DNA of 64,000 nt, from NCBI GenBank assembly GCA_036346205.1, contig JARFJB010002143.1:248001-312000 (forward strand), written 5' to 3'. This DNA comes from Vesta saturnalis (lineage: Eukaryota; Arthropoda; Insecta; Coleoptera; Lampyridae). Below the pieces are notes generated by a model. That model saw nothing but the letters and a program-made list of their open reading frames with translations, made no database searches and had not been told where the DNA came from. The stretch's first letter is position 1, and the number at the start of each line of letters is the position of its first letter. Shown piece by piece: positions 24,981-37,150 of this stretch. The translations under genes were made by a program, and so were the position numbers.

Positions 24981-25199
24981 TGCTTTGATGTTAATTTAAA
25001 GCATTTTGCACTCATACCTAAACCTGTATGTGTAGCTGAGTAAACCTTTCAGCAGTTTTTGGTCACTACCTTTACAAGAACCTTGCAATCCAATAAGTTT
25101 TCTGGTATTAAGGTGGTCCATTCATTATTGTTATTAATTAAATTTAAATATTATTAAATATCACTGATTTTGAGGATAAGGTCTTATGATTGTTGTTGT

Positions 25200-25705
25200 A
25201 GACTTTAAGTTCTCATCTTATGCTGAGCCTGTTTTGTAACATCGCCTATTGTATCTTTTTTATTAGCGCCATTTATTTTTAATTTTTTACAAGTTTGTAA
25301 TTCCTGTATCTCGTTTGAAAGTTTTTGGAAATCTTTTTTGAAACAAGATTTTAGTTCACTTAAAGTGTTAATTTGTATTGCTTTAAAGTTTTTTTTTAAA
25401 TTCATGTTCTCTCCTACTAAAAACTTAATTTTTTAGTCGTTCATTGTTAGGTCTTTATTCATTTCTTTTCCCAATTGTTTGATCTGTCAGATCGTCTTGT
25501 GAAGCTCCAGATTGGAGGTTAGTTGTTTCAAAATTTTGTTGGTCACAACATTTTTTGGTTGAACAACTTGGGTAGTAGCAAGTGTTGCAGTTATTTTTTT
25601 TTAACATCATGTTTTTTACAAAAACTGTATCTTATACAAATCGGTACAAGAGATATAACAAGGGATTCTCTATTTTGCCTGTTAAACACACATACACACT
25701 CATTA
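25200..25705 (-). pseudogene. Possible ORF1 remnant upstream of N3
   Basis: Read from 25705: a Cys-rich piece FCKKHDV with CNTCYYPSCSTKKCC (one frame), then MNLKKNFKAIQINTLSELKS and CFKKDFQKLSNEIQELQ, which has heptad-like spacing of a coiled coil (25205-25405). Zinc cluster plus coiled coil in the same orientation just upstream of the N3 endonuclease fits an ORF1 protein. The assignment rests on position and composition only. Confidence 0.35.
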
Positions 25706-26559
25706 CGATAAATTTTAATTTTTAAATATTGCTATTAAAACTAAAAAACTTTAATGTGTACAAGTAAACGAAGCAACTTACTCATATAAGTAAATTGCAT
25801 TATTATTCTCAGTCAATGAATCATATTGCTAGCATGTGAAATTTCTTCTGTCATTGTTTCTCTCATTTACAGAATTGCTTCAAAACATTACTCTTTCAAC
25901 ATAGTGTGTACTCGTGTAACCTATGGTGTATCAAGTTGATCGCAGATATGGAAGGGTAATGCACTATTATTTGTAGAGGCTCACCTCTTCAGTTCAGATT
26001 CGCAGAATAACGATGAATGGAATGAGTACACAAAACTAACGAGTAACGATGACTGATAATGGCTAACAAACTACATAAATTAGGTACCTACCCAAATTAG
26101 AAATTTAACAATTGAAGAGATATACCAAATATCCTTAGTAGCTGCCGCTTCAGAATAATAGCTATAAAATTTGCTATACACAACATTTACGTAAATCACA
26201 TTTAATTCAATAAGGATTTATAGTGAGGGATGGCACCGGTTTTAGGTTACAAATGAAATACAATAGTGTGATACACAGCATTATAAATGATTAATATTGA
26301 GTTTAATCAACTCTTGGTAGAATTAATTATACAATTGTTTTATTTGTTTTTTTGTCACATGTGAGATTTGGAATCATCAATATTAGGGTTAGTGAACAAA
26401 AAACTCCTGTTAGTACTTGACAATCACTAGTACATAGTTTGAATAATTTAAAAAATGTGTGAGAGGTGATTTTAAGAAATTGAGAAAGGTATATAGACTA
26501 TTAAGGAATTCAGAAGACTTTTGGATAAAATCGGTTCACTAATAAGGGTATTTGTTTTT
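25706..26559. other. No recognised gene
   Basis: AT-rich; no signal seen apart from a few short chance frames. Confidence 0.4.
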
Positions 26560-27790
26560 GATAGGGTAATAAATAAGAACTTAGATACCTTAAAAATTAA
26601 TTCAATCTTATGTAAGTTTTCTTTATCAAAGTATTTCAAAAGGTAATAAATAAACATTTAAAAGCTACTTTGTACGAGCCCAAAGATACCTTTGTGAATA
26701 TCAGGAAAGTTATTAACTTTACAGCATAAAGTATAGATTTTTTAAATATAATTTAATTTTACGTAAGTTTCTTTTATCACAGTTTTTCCTCTGTTAATAA
26801 ATAAGCCCTAAAAAGGTACTGTAAACTATGTTCCCAAAGTATGTTTTGTGAAGATATTGAAAATTGTCCAAATTAGTGCAAAAAGTGTAAAGACCCATTT
26901 AAAAGATAATTAATTCAATATCACACAAAGTATCTTTATGAAAGTTTTCATAGGATAATAAATATGTCCTTAAAAAACTATTTTATACCATATAAAATTA
27001 ATTGTTCCATCTCCTAGTGGGTGGAAGTTCATCAATAAATATTACTTCCAAATCCCTCGACTTATTTTGTTATAACCACTATAACACTACATTTGTTTCA
27101 ATCCTATAATTATAAATCGAATCATCATCAGGCATTCTAAAACATGAAATACACTAAATTAAGATAAGTAATTGTATGGTTGAGAAACAATTAACAAGTA
27201 TAAAGAACATATAATAAATAATAAAAAACACTCAAAAGTATAAAATAATTAAAATTTTTGTAATTGAATAAATTTTTATACCCACGCTATAAGACAAGTT
27301 TTATAAACTTTATACCACCCCGAATGCTGAATATCTGGTAAACAATGAACTATAACAAATGGCATAGAGACCTGTTTTTACAATAATTCAAAATTTTTCC
27401 TATGGTAATAAATAGGTCCTAAAAAAAGGTACTTTAAGAAGCCTCTCTAAAGTATTTTTTGTGAATATATGGCATGCTATCCTAAGTGTAAAAACCTATT
27501 TTAAGGATAATTCAATTTTAGACAAATTATTATGATGAATTTCTTGGAACGAAAATTAATAATCCCTTAAAAGCTATTTTACATGAGCGCAAAAGTATCT
27601 TTTGTATATATCTCAGGAACTATCAACTTTATAGCAAGAAGTATAGATTATTTTGAAAGATAAGTTTGTCCCTGGGTAATAACAAATATTGTCTAAAATA
27701 TAATTTTGAAAAATCACCGAAAATTATTGACTTCGGAGCCGAAACTGTAGACCTTTTTTTAAAACAATTAAATTTTCAAGTTTTCTTAAG
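26560..27790 (+). repeat. Degenerate ~150-bp tandem array, interrupted
   Basis: A recurring block (GGTAATAAATAA, a short spacer, AAAGCTACTTT, then CAAAGATACCTTTGTGAATA and variants) occurs near 26642, 26793, 26953, 27402 and 27550. Intact spacing is 140-160 bp. Units are strongly diverged. The array is interrupted at about 27000-27390 by unrelated sequence that contains a Penelope-like motif. Confidence 0.65.
27000..27390 (-). repeat. Insert in the 150-bp array with Penelope-like terminal motif
   Basis: On the minus strand GCCTGATGATGATTCGA is followed by ATAGGATTGAAACAAATG, the same layout as at 2760 and 17240. The segment separates two halves of the tandem array. There is no coding region. 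Confidence 0.35.
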
Positions 27791-27894
27791 AAGTAAGCAG
27801 GCGTTAAAAGGCAGATCAAGAAGACGCCACTAGTAAAATAAAGTAAAAATTATTTTACTTTATTGTTACTTAGTAGTTTCGTTGGTTTCATACC

Positions 27895-27965
27895 ATCATA
27901 ATCTTAATTTGTTCTTGATGATGGTCACAACATTTTAGGTGAATGAAACATATGTAGGAATTATC
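27895..27965 (+). repeat. Third Penelope-like terminal motif
   Basis: TTCTTGATGATGGTCACAAC followed by TGAATGAAACATATG repeats the layout of the motifs near 2760 and 27120. Sequence around it is not recognised. Confidence 0.3.
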
Positions 27966-29139
27966 CTGCAATAATTTTTCTTAATTGAGAATTGTTAGTT
28001 TTGGGTTAGTGTTAATTCTCAATTTTGAAGTTTGATTTAACTAAATGTATTAAATTAGGGTACTTTTTTTCACAAAAATTCAACCGTCAAAGAGAAATAT
28101 GTTGGTGCCAACATTATCCAAACTATTTTACTTCTTATTCCGTTTTGATAGAAAAATGAGACAAACGAATAGCAACATTTTCAACAGAATAAAAATAAAA
28201 ATGAAAGATAGTTTTAATATGTTGGAGAGTAATAAATTAAATTTGGATTAAAAAACCCTTTCAAACCAGGTGCCACTTGATCCTCCATTCTATTGCATAA
28301 TAATCTTCAAGATGGCGTCGAGTCGCCATGTTAGTTTCAGACAGATGGGGTACCGCTCAAAAACTACTACATGCTTGCAATTGATACATGGCAAATTTCG
28401 TTAAAGTATTTTATCCGTGCGAAACAGTGAGGGAGGTTACTTTATAGAAGCACCGTATAGTTTTTATCGTTGCCAAGCCATATAACATATTTTTTTAATT
28501 TTCAAAAGAAAGGTTTCGATCGCATCAACCCCCCATTTCCACCCACTGTCCCTAACGGAGATATAGTTTTAATTTGTTAGCGTCAAATTACCAGACATGT
28601 GGTCAAATTCCACAAATTAGCGTGCTGTATATTATAAAAACCATAAGTGTTTTACAATACTTATTAACATATCAGAAAGCAATGTTAGGTACCACTATGA
28701 TCATGAGAAACTTCGTGGAAACGTGCACAAGACAATGCACCCAATTACGTGATACTTTACTTTTCCTTAATAATATTAGGAAATGACAATAAAAAATATG
28801 TTTGAATAAATAAACGATAAATGTAAAAATATAGTTGTAAGAATGCCAAATAGAAACCAGGTCACAGGATACCTAAAAATAAATTGCAAGTTATAACTTG
28901 GTTGATAAAAGTAAAGCAAGGTTAGCTAAAAATTGAATACTAAAAATAGAACTAGAGTAAATTTCTACTTTAGCTCAGATCTAAACCAAAGCCTTGTTTC
29001 AGTCATACCCTCTTAGCCGACACACAAACCTCGACCTACATTTAACTTGAAATCTGTTTTTAGATATCCGGTCACCTTGACCTTCAGAGAGGTTGTGGTA
29101 CTTAACCCTTGAAAAAAGATGTTATCTTGAGTGTGTTTG
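27966..29139. other. No recognised gene
   Basis: Unique-looking AT-rich sequence. The open frame 28574-28786 has no recognised motif. Confidence 0.35.
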
Positions 29140-29425
29140 TGGGCGTTATGAGCAAAGTGGGAATATGAACAGAACTTCATTTCTAATAAATTTCGCATTA
29201 TGAACAGATTTGGGAAAATGATCACACAGTGAAGTAACAGTTATTTCCAAGGTGGGCGTCATAAATATGATACGATTTATGTGCATAGTGGGCGTTATAC
29301 ACACAGTTCAGTAGTGGGCATTATGAAAGAAGTGGTCATTATGAACAGTTTCTGAAAGTGATCGTTTGTGAGCGTTAGAAACACTCCATATCAAAGGAGC
29401 GCTATCAACAGTGGGCTTTGCCACT
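29140..29425 (+). repeat. Minisatellite of GTGGGCGTTATGAAC-type units
   Basis: Degenerate units of about 25-40 bp, each with GTGGGCGTTAT or GTGGTCATTATGAAC and a variable spacer, repeat at least seven times. The unit resembles the minisatellites at 47636-49745 and 63730-64000 (GTGGNCGTTGTGACC). Confidence 0.6.
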
Positions 29426-29650
29426 AGGACGCTTATATTCCAAGCATGTTTCTAGAACGAAGCCTGCATGTTTTAAGTAATAAGTAGGTACTTACCTTTT
29501 TAAATGTATATATAATAAAGATTTTCAAGATATAAGCTATTTTACGCCACACACCATAAAATTGATTGTTATAAAATCCAGTTTTAAACTTAAACATTAA
29601 ACGAGCACAACAATTAACACACATCAACATTCATAAATTAATAGCTTTTC

Positions 29651-30554
29651 ATACAGGGTTTCTCAGGGTAGCCATTCATTAGAAGTTTTTGTAGTTAGAA
29701 AAAATGTACAATTCTGAATTTTTTTGAATAACATGCAAATTCGTCTGACAATTCGTCCACATTCACTATGCGTATAAAACAAATTTAACAAATCATTATT
29801 GGAATATTCTTCAATATTCTCCATTATAAATTGTACTTGAAAAAATTAACAAAATCATTAGAACTGTAAGTAGATACCTGTGAGCTGATACTGCTTTGTT
29901 ATAAAATCAACATTGTTTCTATTTTTCTCAATATCAAGGCTTATTAGATAGGAATTTTGGAGTTTAATCGGCTTTTAATAAAAAATATGGATTACCAAGA
30001 AAACCGTTGGAAGTAGGTATAGGGAAACTTATATCGAATCAATGTAGAATCAAATTCTGCATACGACCATTCAATAATATAAAGGGCGTCATATTTGAAA
30101 GAACGAACTTTTCAGGCTTGAAAATGATGTAATTGGTCATCAAATTTTGGATACCCTGTATGCGATAAAACAATTGTGAATGTGGATTTCAAAAGTATCA
30201 TTCTTGTAGTTTCGTCTACCCCAGAAGCGCTTACCACCGGGCAAAAGGAACAGTGTTGAAAATAAGGCTACAACTTTCAAAATTTTCAAAAGAATCGAGA
30301 TGTTTAAGAAACAATTGAAAATAGGTATAGGGAATTCTGATGGAACCCATTATAAAATTTTCTCAGGAATCCAAAAATGAAATAATATACCGGGCGTTCC
30401 ATTTAAAATAAGTAAGTTAATTGCGACTTCCGGTAGTGTGACCTTGAAATATTTTAAAATTAAAGAGAATTTTGAATAATGCTGGAGTCCAATTCAGAAT
30501 TCTACGTGTTTTTTAACCACTTTTAACTAAAGGGTATCCTGAGAAAAACTGTAT
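29651..30554. mobile_element. 904-bp MITE-like element with TACAGGGTTTCTCAGG ends
   Basis: The left end ATACAGGGTTTCTCAGGGTA (29651-29670) pairs with the right end TATCCTGAGAAAAACTGTAT (30535-30554). TA flanks both sides. There is no transposase frame inside. Internal sequence includes CCGGGCGTTCCATTTAAAAT, related to the IS630-type arms near 17880 and 19680. Confidence 0.65.
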
Positions 30555-30929
30555 AATGTCAGTGATGTAAGAGCGTCAGAAGTAAATAAGAGAACTATTT
30601 CATTTTTTCTTTTTGGATAATGATTAAGTATGAAATTCAATGACTTCGCAGATTTTGTACTATTACAGTATGCAGTATCTATACAGTGGAGAAAATCATT
30701 TGCAAACGAAAAGTTGTAATTTAAGTGTTTTTGAATTTTGACCCCATATAATGAACGACTAGATTTGTTTTATTTTTAAACTATTCAAAGCATGGTGCGT
30801 ATTTAATCAATTTAATATACTAAGATCTGTACATTTTGTATCTAAAACGAGGACACGTGACTGTCAAATTGATTAGAAATTGGATACCACATAATGAAAT
30901 AAAAACCATCTTCGTCTTCTAATTATTTT
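30555..30929. other. No recognised gene
   Basis: AT-rich spacer between the MITE-like element and repeat R. Confidence 0.4.
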
Positions 30930-31199
30930 AAAAGGGCAACGCAAAATAGCATTAATGTAACAACTGATGTGACACGTGACAGTCTAATACTAGTGTTAAG
31001 TTGCGTTAGGTAAGCAGAAGACATTTTACTAATATTATAATTCCAAGAACCATTCCCTGTTAATTAATCGCCACTACCATTATTTCCACTTACATAACAT
31101 TTCAAATTTACCCATAATAGGCTTGTTTTTTACTTATTCACCTAATCAATTTAAAAACGACATTAAAATATTCATAATAAAAAAAGGCAGTTTGAAAAG
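30930..31199 (+). repeat. Direct repeat R, left copy flanking SatA
   Basis: Blocks AAAATAGCATTAATGTAACA, TAGTGTTAAGTTGCGTTAGG and AGAAGACATTTTACTAATAT recur in the same order and orientation at 37775-38072. The two copies bracket the satellite array with its nested transposons. Confidence 0.75.
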
Positions 31200-32282
31200 T
31201 TAACTCAACGCACTCGCAATGCAGCAAAGTTCGACTATTTTTTTTCTTTGTTTACACTTAGCAACAAATTGCGTTTTATTTAAGAGAAATAACGGCAACC
31301 CCGTGCACGCGGAGTGCAGCCGAGTTCGTCTAGTTCTTTTTTTTTGTTTCTACTTAGCATCAAATTGCATTTATTTATTAACTCTTTTAATTATGCGTAA
31401 AAACAATTCAAGCGGAGAATTACTTAAGGGAAACAAAGGCAACGAAAGATTCACGGGCAGTGCAGCCAAGTCTGATTCGTATTAACTTTGTCTATACTTT
31501 GCAATAAATTGCGTTTCTTTGTTAACTGTTGTTAATAATGATCTACCTACATAATAGTTAAAAACCGTTCAATCAGCGAACTATTCATGGCAAATTAAAA
31601 AACAGACCACGCACAGTGCAGCCGAATTCGACTAGTTTTTTCATTGTTTATACTTATCAACAAAATGCGTGTCTTTACCAACTGTTGTTAATTATGATCT
31701 AAATAATACGTAAAAGATACTCAAGCAGCGAATTATTTAAGGAAAATAAAGGCAACGCAGTACAGGTGCAGTGAAGTCTAGTTAAAATACTTAGCTTTTG
31801 GGTTTTTAAATGGTTTATTTTTATATTTATATTTTATACAAATCTATACGTTTTAATAACAATTACAGTTATCGTCGTAAGTGGTAATATTTTTAAGAAT
31901 TGCTTAGAATGTTAGGACAAATTTATGAACGACAACGCAGTGAATCCGTAGTGCAGCCGAGTTCGTCTAGCTTTTTCTCTGTTTATACTTAGCATCAAAT
32001 TGCATTTTTTAATTAACTGTTATTAACTATGATGTAATAAAATGTAAAAACCACTCAAGCAGCCAATTATTTAAGGGGAATAAAAACAACGCAGTGCAGC
32101 CGAGTTCGACTGGTTTTCTCTTTGTTTATACTTAGCAACAAATTGCGTTTCTTTTTTAACTGTTGTTAAATACTATGTAAATAATACGAAAAACCACTCA
32201 AGCGGCGGATTATGTAAGGGAACTAAAGGTAACGCAGTGCACGCGCAGTGGAGCTGAGTTTGGCTAGTTTTTTTTTTGTTTA
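31200..32282 (+). repeat. SatA satellite array, about seven ~150-bp units
   Basis: Units share AAGGCAACGCAGTGC, GCAGCCGAGTTCG, TTTTTTCTTTGTTTATACTT, AGCAACAAATTGCGTTTCTT, AACTGTTGTTAATTATGATG and CTCAAGCAGCGAATTATTTA. The GCAGC anchor occurs near 31316, 31462, 31618, 31768, 31953, 32096 and 32251, so spacing is 143-185 bp. The array is cut at 32282 by a transposon and resumes at 37238. Other SatA blocks lie at 40735, 50040 and 51525. Confidence 0.88.
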
Positions 32283-33029
32283 TGTTACGCCGAATCCGCG
32301 AAAGTGCCTAATATAAGTAAACGGCAAAATTTTGCCCAATTCATGAAATACGCCCTTCACTTGCAGATTACATTAAGTGAGGAATTTTAGAAGACCTCGT
32401 TGCATATTTTCGTGAAATGGACAAACTAGTTATCCCATTATCTGATGAGTAACAAAAACCAAACAGAACAGTTGTAGAATGGAAACGGATTTTATTGCAA
32501 AACTTACAAAATGCAGATATTACTAATATTATATTAACCCTCCTATTGTGTTCGGGTCAATATAACCCAATCGCGTTCTTCTAATGTGCACAATTCGTTA
32601 ATTTATTTAAATATTTCGTTGCCACTGCATGACTTTTATTTCATTACTCTAATAACGGTGTGTCTAGATTGATAGCGGACAATTATAATTAGTTTTTTTA
32701 GTGTTTGGGTCTATATGACCCGGTGATTTGTGAGGTTGAAATTAAAAGAATGCGAAACAGATTATTATCATAGACGAATGTATTTGATTAGTTACTTATA
32801 TATAAACATAAATAACTTAAACAATATTCCACGTTATTGTGCAATATTGCACATATTGCATGCGTTATTTGGGTACTGGTAAACAAGTTCCTTTCCTAAC
32901 AATTCAAATTTATTATTGAAAATGTGTAGTGAGAGTGCTTACGGATAGTGAACTTGAGAAACTTTTGTGTGTTTCTGACAGTGATTCAAATGCTTCTGAA
33001 GAAGACCATTTGTCCGAAACCGAGATATA

Positions 33030-34772
33030 CATCATGTCCAAGATAAGGATGCCCACTATGGGGATCTCGGAAACAGTAAGAGATGGAAGGTTGGTTAAAT
33101 GGAACAAAAGTTACGCATTTGAGAGGATGTATTTATGGTATGTAGAACTCGAATATCTCTTTTAGTTTTTGAGATATTTGAAAAAATAGAAATTTCTGAA
33201 TCTCGTTTTATTTTTTCTGACCTTATTTGAAGAACTACCAAGAAAAGAAAAGCACATTTTCATTGCCACTTTTCTAGCTCTACTTAATGCTGTTATTCAA
33301 TTTTGATACAACGTTTCGTTTGTTAGCAACCATCATAAACTTTATTTTTTAAATACACGAAAAATTATTTTTGACATATTTAAATTCTCTCCTTGATTCT
33401 GAATTCAACGATATATCACACTTTATATTTTTGATACGTTTCGAATCAGAAAATTCATATTCAATGTAAAACATCGAAAACGTACAGTTAAAACTAATAC
33501 TAGAAACATTAGAAAACCGTAAAATTATTATAAAATTATGTTTTGTAATTTTAAATGATAGACAAATAAAAACAAATTTATTTTAAAGGTTAATAAACTC
33601 ACAAAAGATGTTCAAAAGGTTCCCGTTATTCTCTAAACATAAATAGCGTCTTCTAACTGTAGTATCTAAAACATTCTTCAGCATTTGAGGAGTAATACTA
33701 GCAAACTCTTCGAGAACTAATCTTTGTAAAATTTCTTCGTTTGCAATATAGTTTCCATAAATGTAATTTTAATGTATCCTCAAAGAAAAAATTCCAAAGG
33801 TGTTATATCTGGAGAACGGCTGGCCACAGTACATTTGCATGAGTGCCAATACATCTTTCTGGAAATTTAACTGACAGGTATTCTCTGACAACTCTGGAAT
33901 TATGTACTAGTGCACCGTCCTGCATAAACCAACAACCTTCAACTTCTTGGAAAGGCAAATGATTCAAAGCTATCTCTAATTCATTTTGGAGTAAAATTTG
34001 GTAACGTTCAGAATTTAAGGACTCGTGTTAAATGACAGGACCTATACTTCGAGTACAGAATATAGCAGCGCACATATTAAATCCGAAACGGTGTTGGTGT
34101 TTGCCCAATAATGATTAAAACGATTAAAAATTCCATTATTATTAACCATACTTTCATCGGACCATATTATTTTATTCGGGAAATATTCATTGTCTTGAGA
34201 TTGACGTGTATACCATTCGCAAAATATTCTACGTCTTTCTGGGTCACCTGATCGAAGTCCTTGGCAAATTCTAAATTTATATGGATGTACTTTTCTCCTT
34301 CTTTAGAACATAATGAGCTGTGGAATGGGCTATGCCAGTTGCCTCTTCAATTTTCTCATCCGAAACGTATCAAAAATATAAAGTGTGATATATCGTTGAA
34401 TTCAGAATTAAGGAGAGAATTTAAATATGGCAAAAATAATTTTTTCGTGTATTTAAAAAAATAAAGTTGATGATGGTTGCTAGCAAACGAAACGTTGTAT
34501 CAAAATTGAATAACAGCATTAAGTAGGGCTAGAAAAGTGGCAATGAAAATGTGCTCTTCTTTTCTTGATTCAAATAAGGTCAGAAAAAATAAAAACGAAA
34601 ATCAGAAAATTCAATTTTTTTCAAATATCTCAAAAAGTAAAGAGATATTCGAGTTCTACAACGACCATAAATACATCCTCTCAAATGCGTATCTTTAGTT
34701 GCATTTAACCGACCTTCCATCTCTTTCCGTTTCCGAGATCCCACAGTGGGCATCCTAATCTTGGACACGGTG
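33030..34772 (-). mobile_element. IS630/Tc1-like element with ~413-bp inverted arms, nested in piggyBac
   Basis: Arms 33030-33443 and 34361-34772 are inverted copies (TGTCCAAGATAAGGATGCCC at one end, CGAAACGTATCAAAAATATA at the inner side). TA flanks the element at 33028-33029 and 34773-34774. Removing it with one TA keeps the piggyBac reading frame. The short frames over the arms (for example MSKIRMPTMGISETVRDGR on either side) are mirror images, not two genes. Confidence 0.82.
33600..34330 (-). pseudogene. IS630/Tc1-like transposase, broken
   Basis: Read from 34330: RICQGLRSGDPERRRIFCEW, then KIIWSDESMVNNNGIFNRFN (first catalytic Asp), LQNELEIALNHLPFQEVEG, CWFMQDGALVHNSRVVREYL (second Asp), and a decayed PLEFF-like third block followed by LKLHLWKLYCKRRNF. 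It lies between the two long arms and belongs to the same broad group as the transposases at 18244 and 43540, but differs in sequence. Multiple frameshifts. Confidence 0.72.
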
Positions 34773-36420
34773 TATAATAGCGAATCGGATTATAGTATGG
34801 AATGAAAAGACATCAATTGAGAAGGTTATCAGCAGCAAATATTATTTTGTTGATTCCTGGACCAACAAGGTATGCTACGTCGCGAATAATTGATATAAAA
34901 TCTGCGTTTCTTATATTTCACACCCAAAACTGTAAACCTAATTTTGAAAATGTAAAATTTAGAAGGCAAAAGACTTTGTGGCAACAGGTTTCAAGAACTA
35001 ACATTAGTTGAACCAGAAGCATATTTTGGCCTACTGTTTCTAGCTGGAGTGTATAAATCTCATGTAGAGGAAACATCCAGTCTGTGGGATGGAAATGTAG
35101 GTCGTCCAATATTCAGAACAACGATGTCCCTACAACGATTTCATGTAATTGCACGAATAATTCGCTTTGACGATTAAAAACTCTACTACAACGGCGCCAA
35201 ACGGGACTTGTGGGATGAATGGGTTGTAATTCTACCTAAGCTCTATAATGTTCACGAAAATGTAACAGTAGATGAGCAACTGGTACCTTTTCGAGGCCGT
35301 TGTCCTTTTAGACAGTACATCGCGAATAAACCTGCTAAACACGCAGTCAAGATTTGGACTTTATGCGATTCTGTAATTGCTTACGCATATAACATAAGTT
35401 TACCTCGGGAAAAAAGAAGATGAATCTTCAGAGAGAGAGGTCAAGGTAAAACAGTTCTGCTAGATCTTACTTATGGTTTAAAAGGTCACAACGTAACGTG
35501 TGATAATTTTTTTTACCTCGTACGATCTGGGGCAGATGCTATTGAAAAGAAGAATAACCATGCTTGGTACTATTCGTAAAAATAAGCCTGCATTGTCAGT
35601 GGCATTGGTCTGAAACAGGAAAGAAGTTCTTTCTTCAAAATTTTACTTTACCAAGGACATATATATTCCGAAATGGAATAAAAATGTTACGCTCATGAGC
35701 ACCATGCACCACGATAACGGAGTGTGTAACCAAGATCATAAAAAGCCGTTTATGATTTTAGATAACAACAATATGAAAGGTGTTGTAGACACGTTAGACA
35801 AGTTAATAATAAGATAAACATGCAGACGGCAATTTAAGAGATGGCCAATGACTATCTTATACAATATCATGGACGTTTCAGCTTACAACGCTTATGTTAT
35901 GTAGTGCGAGGTAAGTCCAACCTGAAATGCTAGAAAATCTACAAAACGGCGACTATTTCTTCAAGAACTGGGTAATTCCTTGATCACTCCATTATTACAA
36001 GAAAGAAAACGTCTCCCTCGAAGTATTCCTGCAGCTCAAATGGTTGTAAACTCACGTTCTTCAACCAGTAGTGCTGAAGTAAGGAACAATCAACAACAAC
36101 CAAGCGTAAAAGATGTAGTTTTGTCCCTCTTCAAATGATAATAAAACTAATATGGTATGTTGTAATTGCTCAAAATACCTATGTAAAGGTCATGTACTGT
36201 GAAGACTGTAATAAATAAATGTATATCCCTAACTACTATGTTTTTCAGATGTTCTTTACATAACATTTATAATAATATGTAACAAAAATAAAATAATATA
36301 ATAAATAATAAATACTACATCTTATTTCTTATTATTGTTTACTGCTATATCAATTTAACGACAACTATAGGCTCCCGGGTCATAATGACCCGAACACAAT
36401 AATTGAAACCAAAATGTTAA

Positions 36421-37150
36421 CACAATAGTTTTTTACACTGAAATCGCTTCTTTCTACACATCCTTGACTTTGAGGGTGCCTAGGCCAGCGGTTCACTAAC
36501 TCTTTTATGATTTTTGCAGTGGATTCTACTTCACTTGCTTGCTTAGAAGTTAAACGCCTCAATAAACTAAACTTCGTTAAATGTTCCTTATAGTGCATAA
36601 CTTTGAAAATCGAATAAATCTACTTGTGCTCTTTGATTCAAATCTTGGGTATCTAACGGACGAATTACAATGCCAGTTTGTGAATTTTTTTTGTTTTTTT
36701 TTGTACAACGCTCATATTGCTGAATATGCCTTTTAATCATGGGACATCAAAATATTTACGTAGCGTTCTGCAACCTTTTTGTATGTGTTCGTTTCTCCCT
36801 AATGTCCGCAAGCCACATGCAAATCTCGAATAACATTCACTGCATGATTCTTGGTTCTCATAATCCTGATATCCTTAATACGACACACTTCCGTTACTCC
36901 TGCCAAATTTATTAATTTGAATGAACTTTTTATATGATATTGACATTAAGTGGTTGTTCATTTATAGCTTTTAAGAATTTGTACTACTTCGTTTTCTTCT
37001 TTTTCCGCCCACAAGAGGCTTTTCCTTTCTTCTGTTGTAATTTCAGACAATTTAAAACTTTAAGAGCACTAAAAACACTTCCGCGCTTGTCACAACCTAT
37101 AATATTCAAGTTTGCCGTATACGTGTATTAGGCAACAATATCAATGCCTA
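36421..37150 (-). pseudogene. Ginger-like integrase, broken (KRBA2/GIN-type)
   Basis: Minus strand, read from 37150. VIRDLHVACGH suggests the HHCC zinc-binding head (near 36800). Next are IVIRPLDTQDLNQRAQVDLF with DFQS, where the Asp of VDL is the first catalytic residue, and then YKEHLTKFSLLRRLTSKQAS. Finally RHPQSQGCVERSDFSVKN carries the catalytic Glu in the RHPQSQG-VER motif. The stretch with the second Asp (usual SDNGREF) is deleted between VNRW and PRHPQ. The pattern matches retrovirus-type integrases domesticated as KRBA2 or carried by Ginger elements. The piggyBac insertion cuts its 3' part. Confidence 0.72.

Larger units (their letters stand above)
32929..36205 (+). pseudogene. piggyBac transposase A, interrupted and broken
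   Basis: The N-terminal acidic part (LTDSELEKLLCVSDSDSNAS, HLSETEI, to 33027) is cut by a Tc1-like insert. Collapsing the insert to one TA continues it as YNSESDYSME. From 34800 the catalytic part follows: RRLSAANIILLIPGPTRYAT, DLWDEWVVILPKLYNVHE-like text, NVTVDEQLVPFRGRCPFRQY (first Asp), NVTCDNFF (second Asp), GVVDTLDKL (third Asp), and YNIMDVSAYNAYV. A Cys-rich tail lies near 36130-36200. All three expected Asp are visible, but stops and frameshifts break the frame. Confidence 0.82.
32538..36416 (+). mobile_element. piggyBac-type transposon inserted in the Ginger-like element
   Basis: The left end follows TTAA (32534-32537) with CCCTCCTATTGTGTTCGGGT. The right inner repeat CCCGAACACAAT at 36389-36400 is its complement, within GGGTCATAATGACCCGAACA. 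A TTAA lies at 36417-36420, but about 16 bp separate it from the recognisable repeat, so the right boundary is approximate. It encodes a DDE_Tnp_1_7 transposase in pieces. Confidence 0.75.

Noticed and set aside
33030..34772. Two separate small genes starting MSKIRMPT on opposite strands
   Set aside because: They are mirror images in the two arms of one inverted-repeat transposon.
36396..36420. TTAA at 36417 as the exact right end of piggyBac A
   Set aside because: About 16 bp separate it from the recognisable terminal repeat, so I give the boundary only as approximate.
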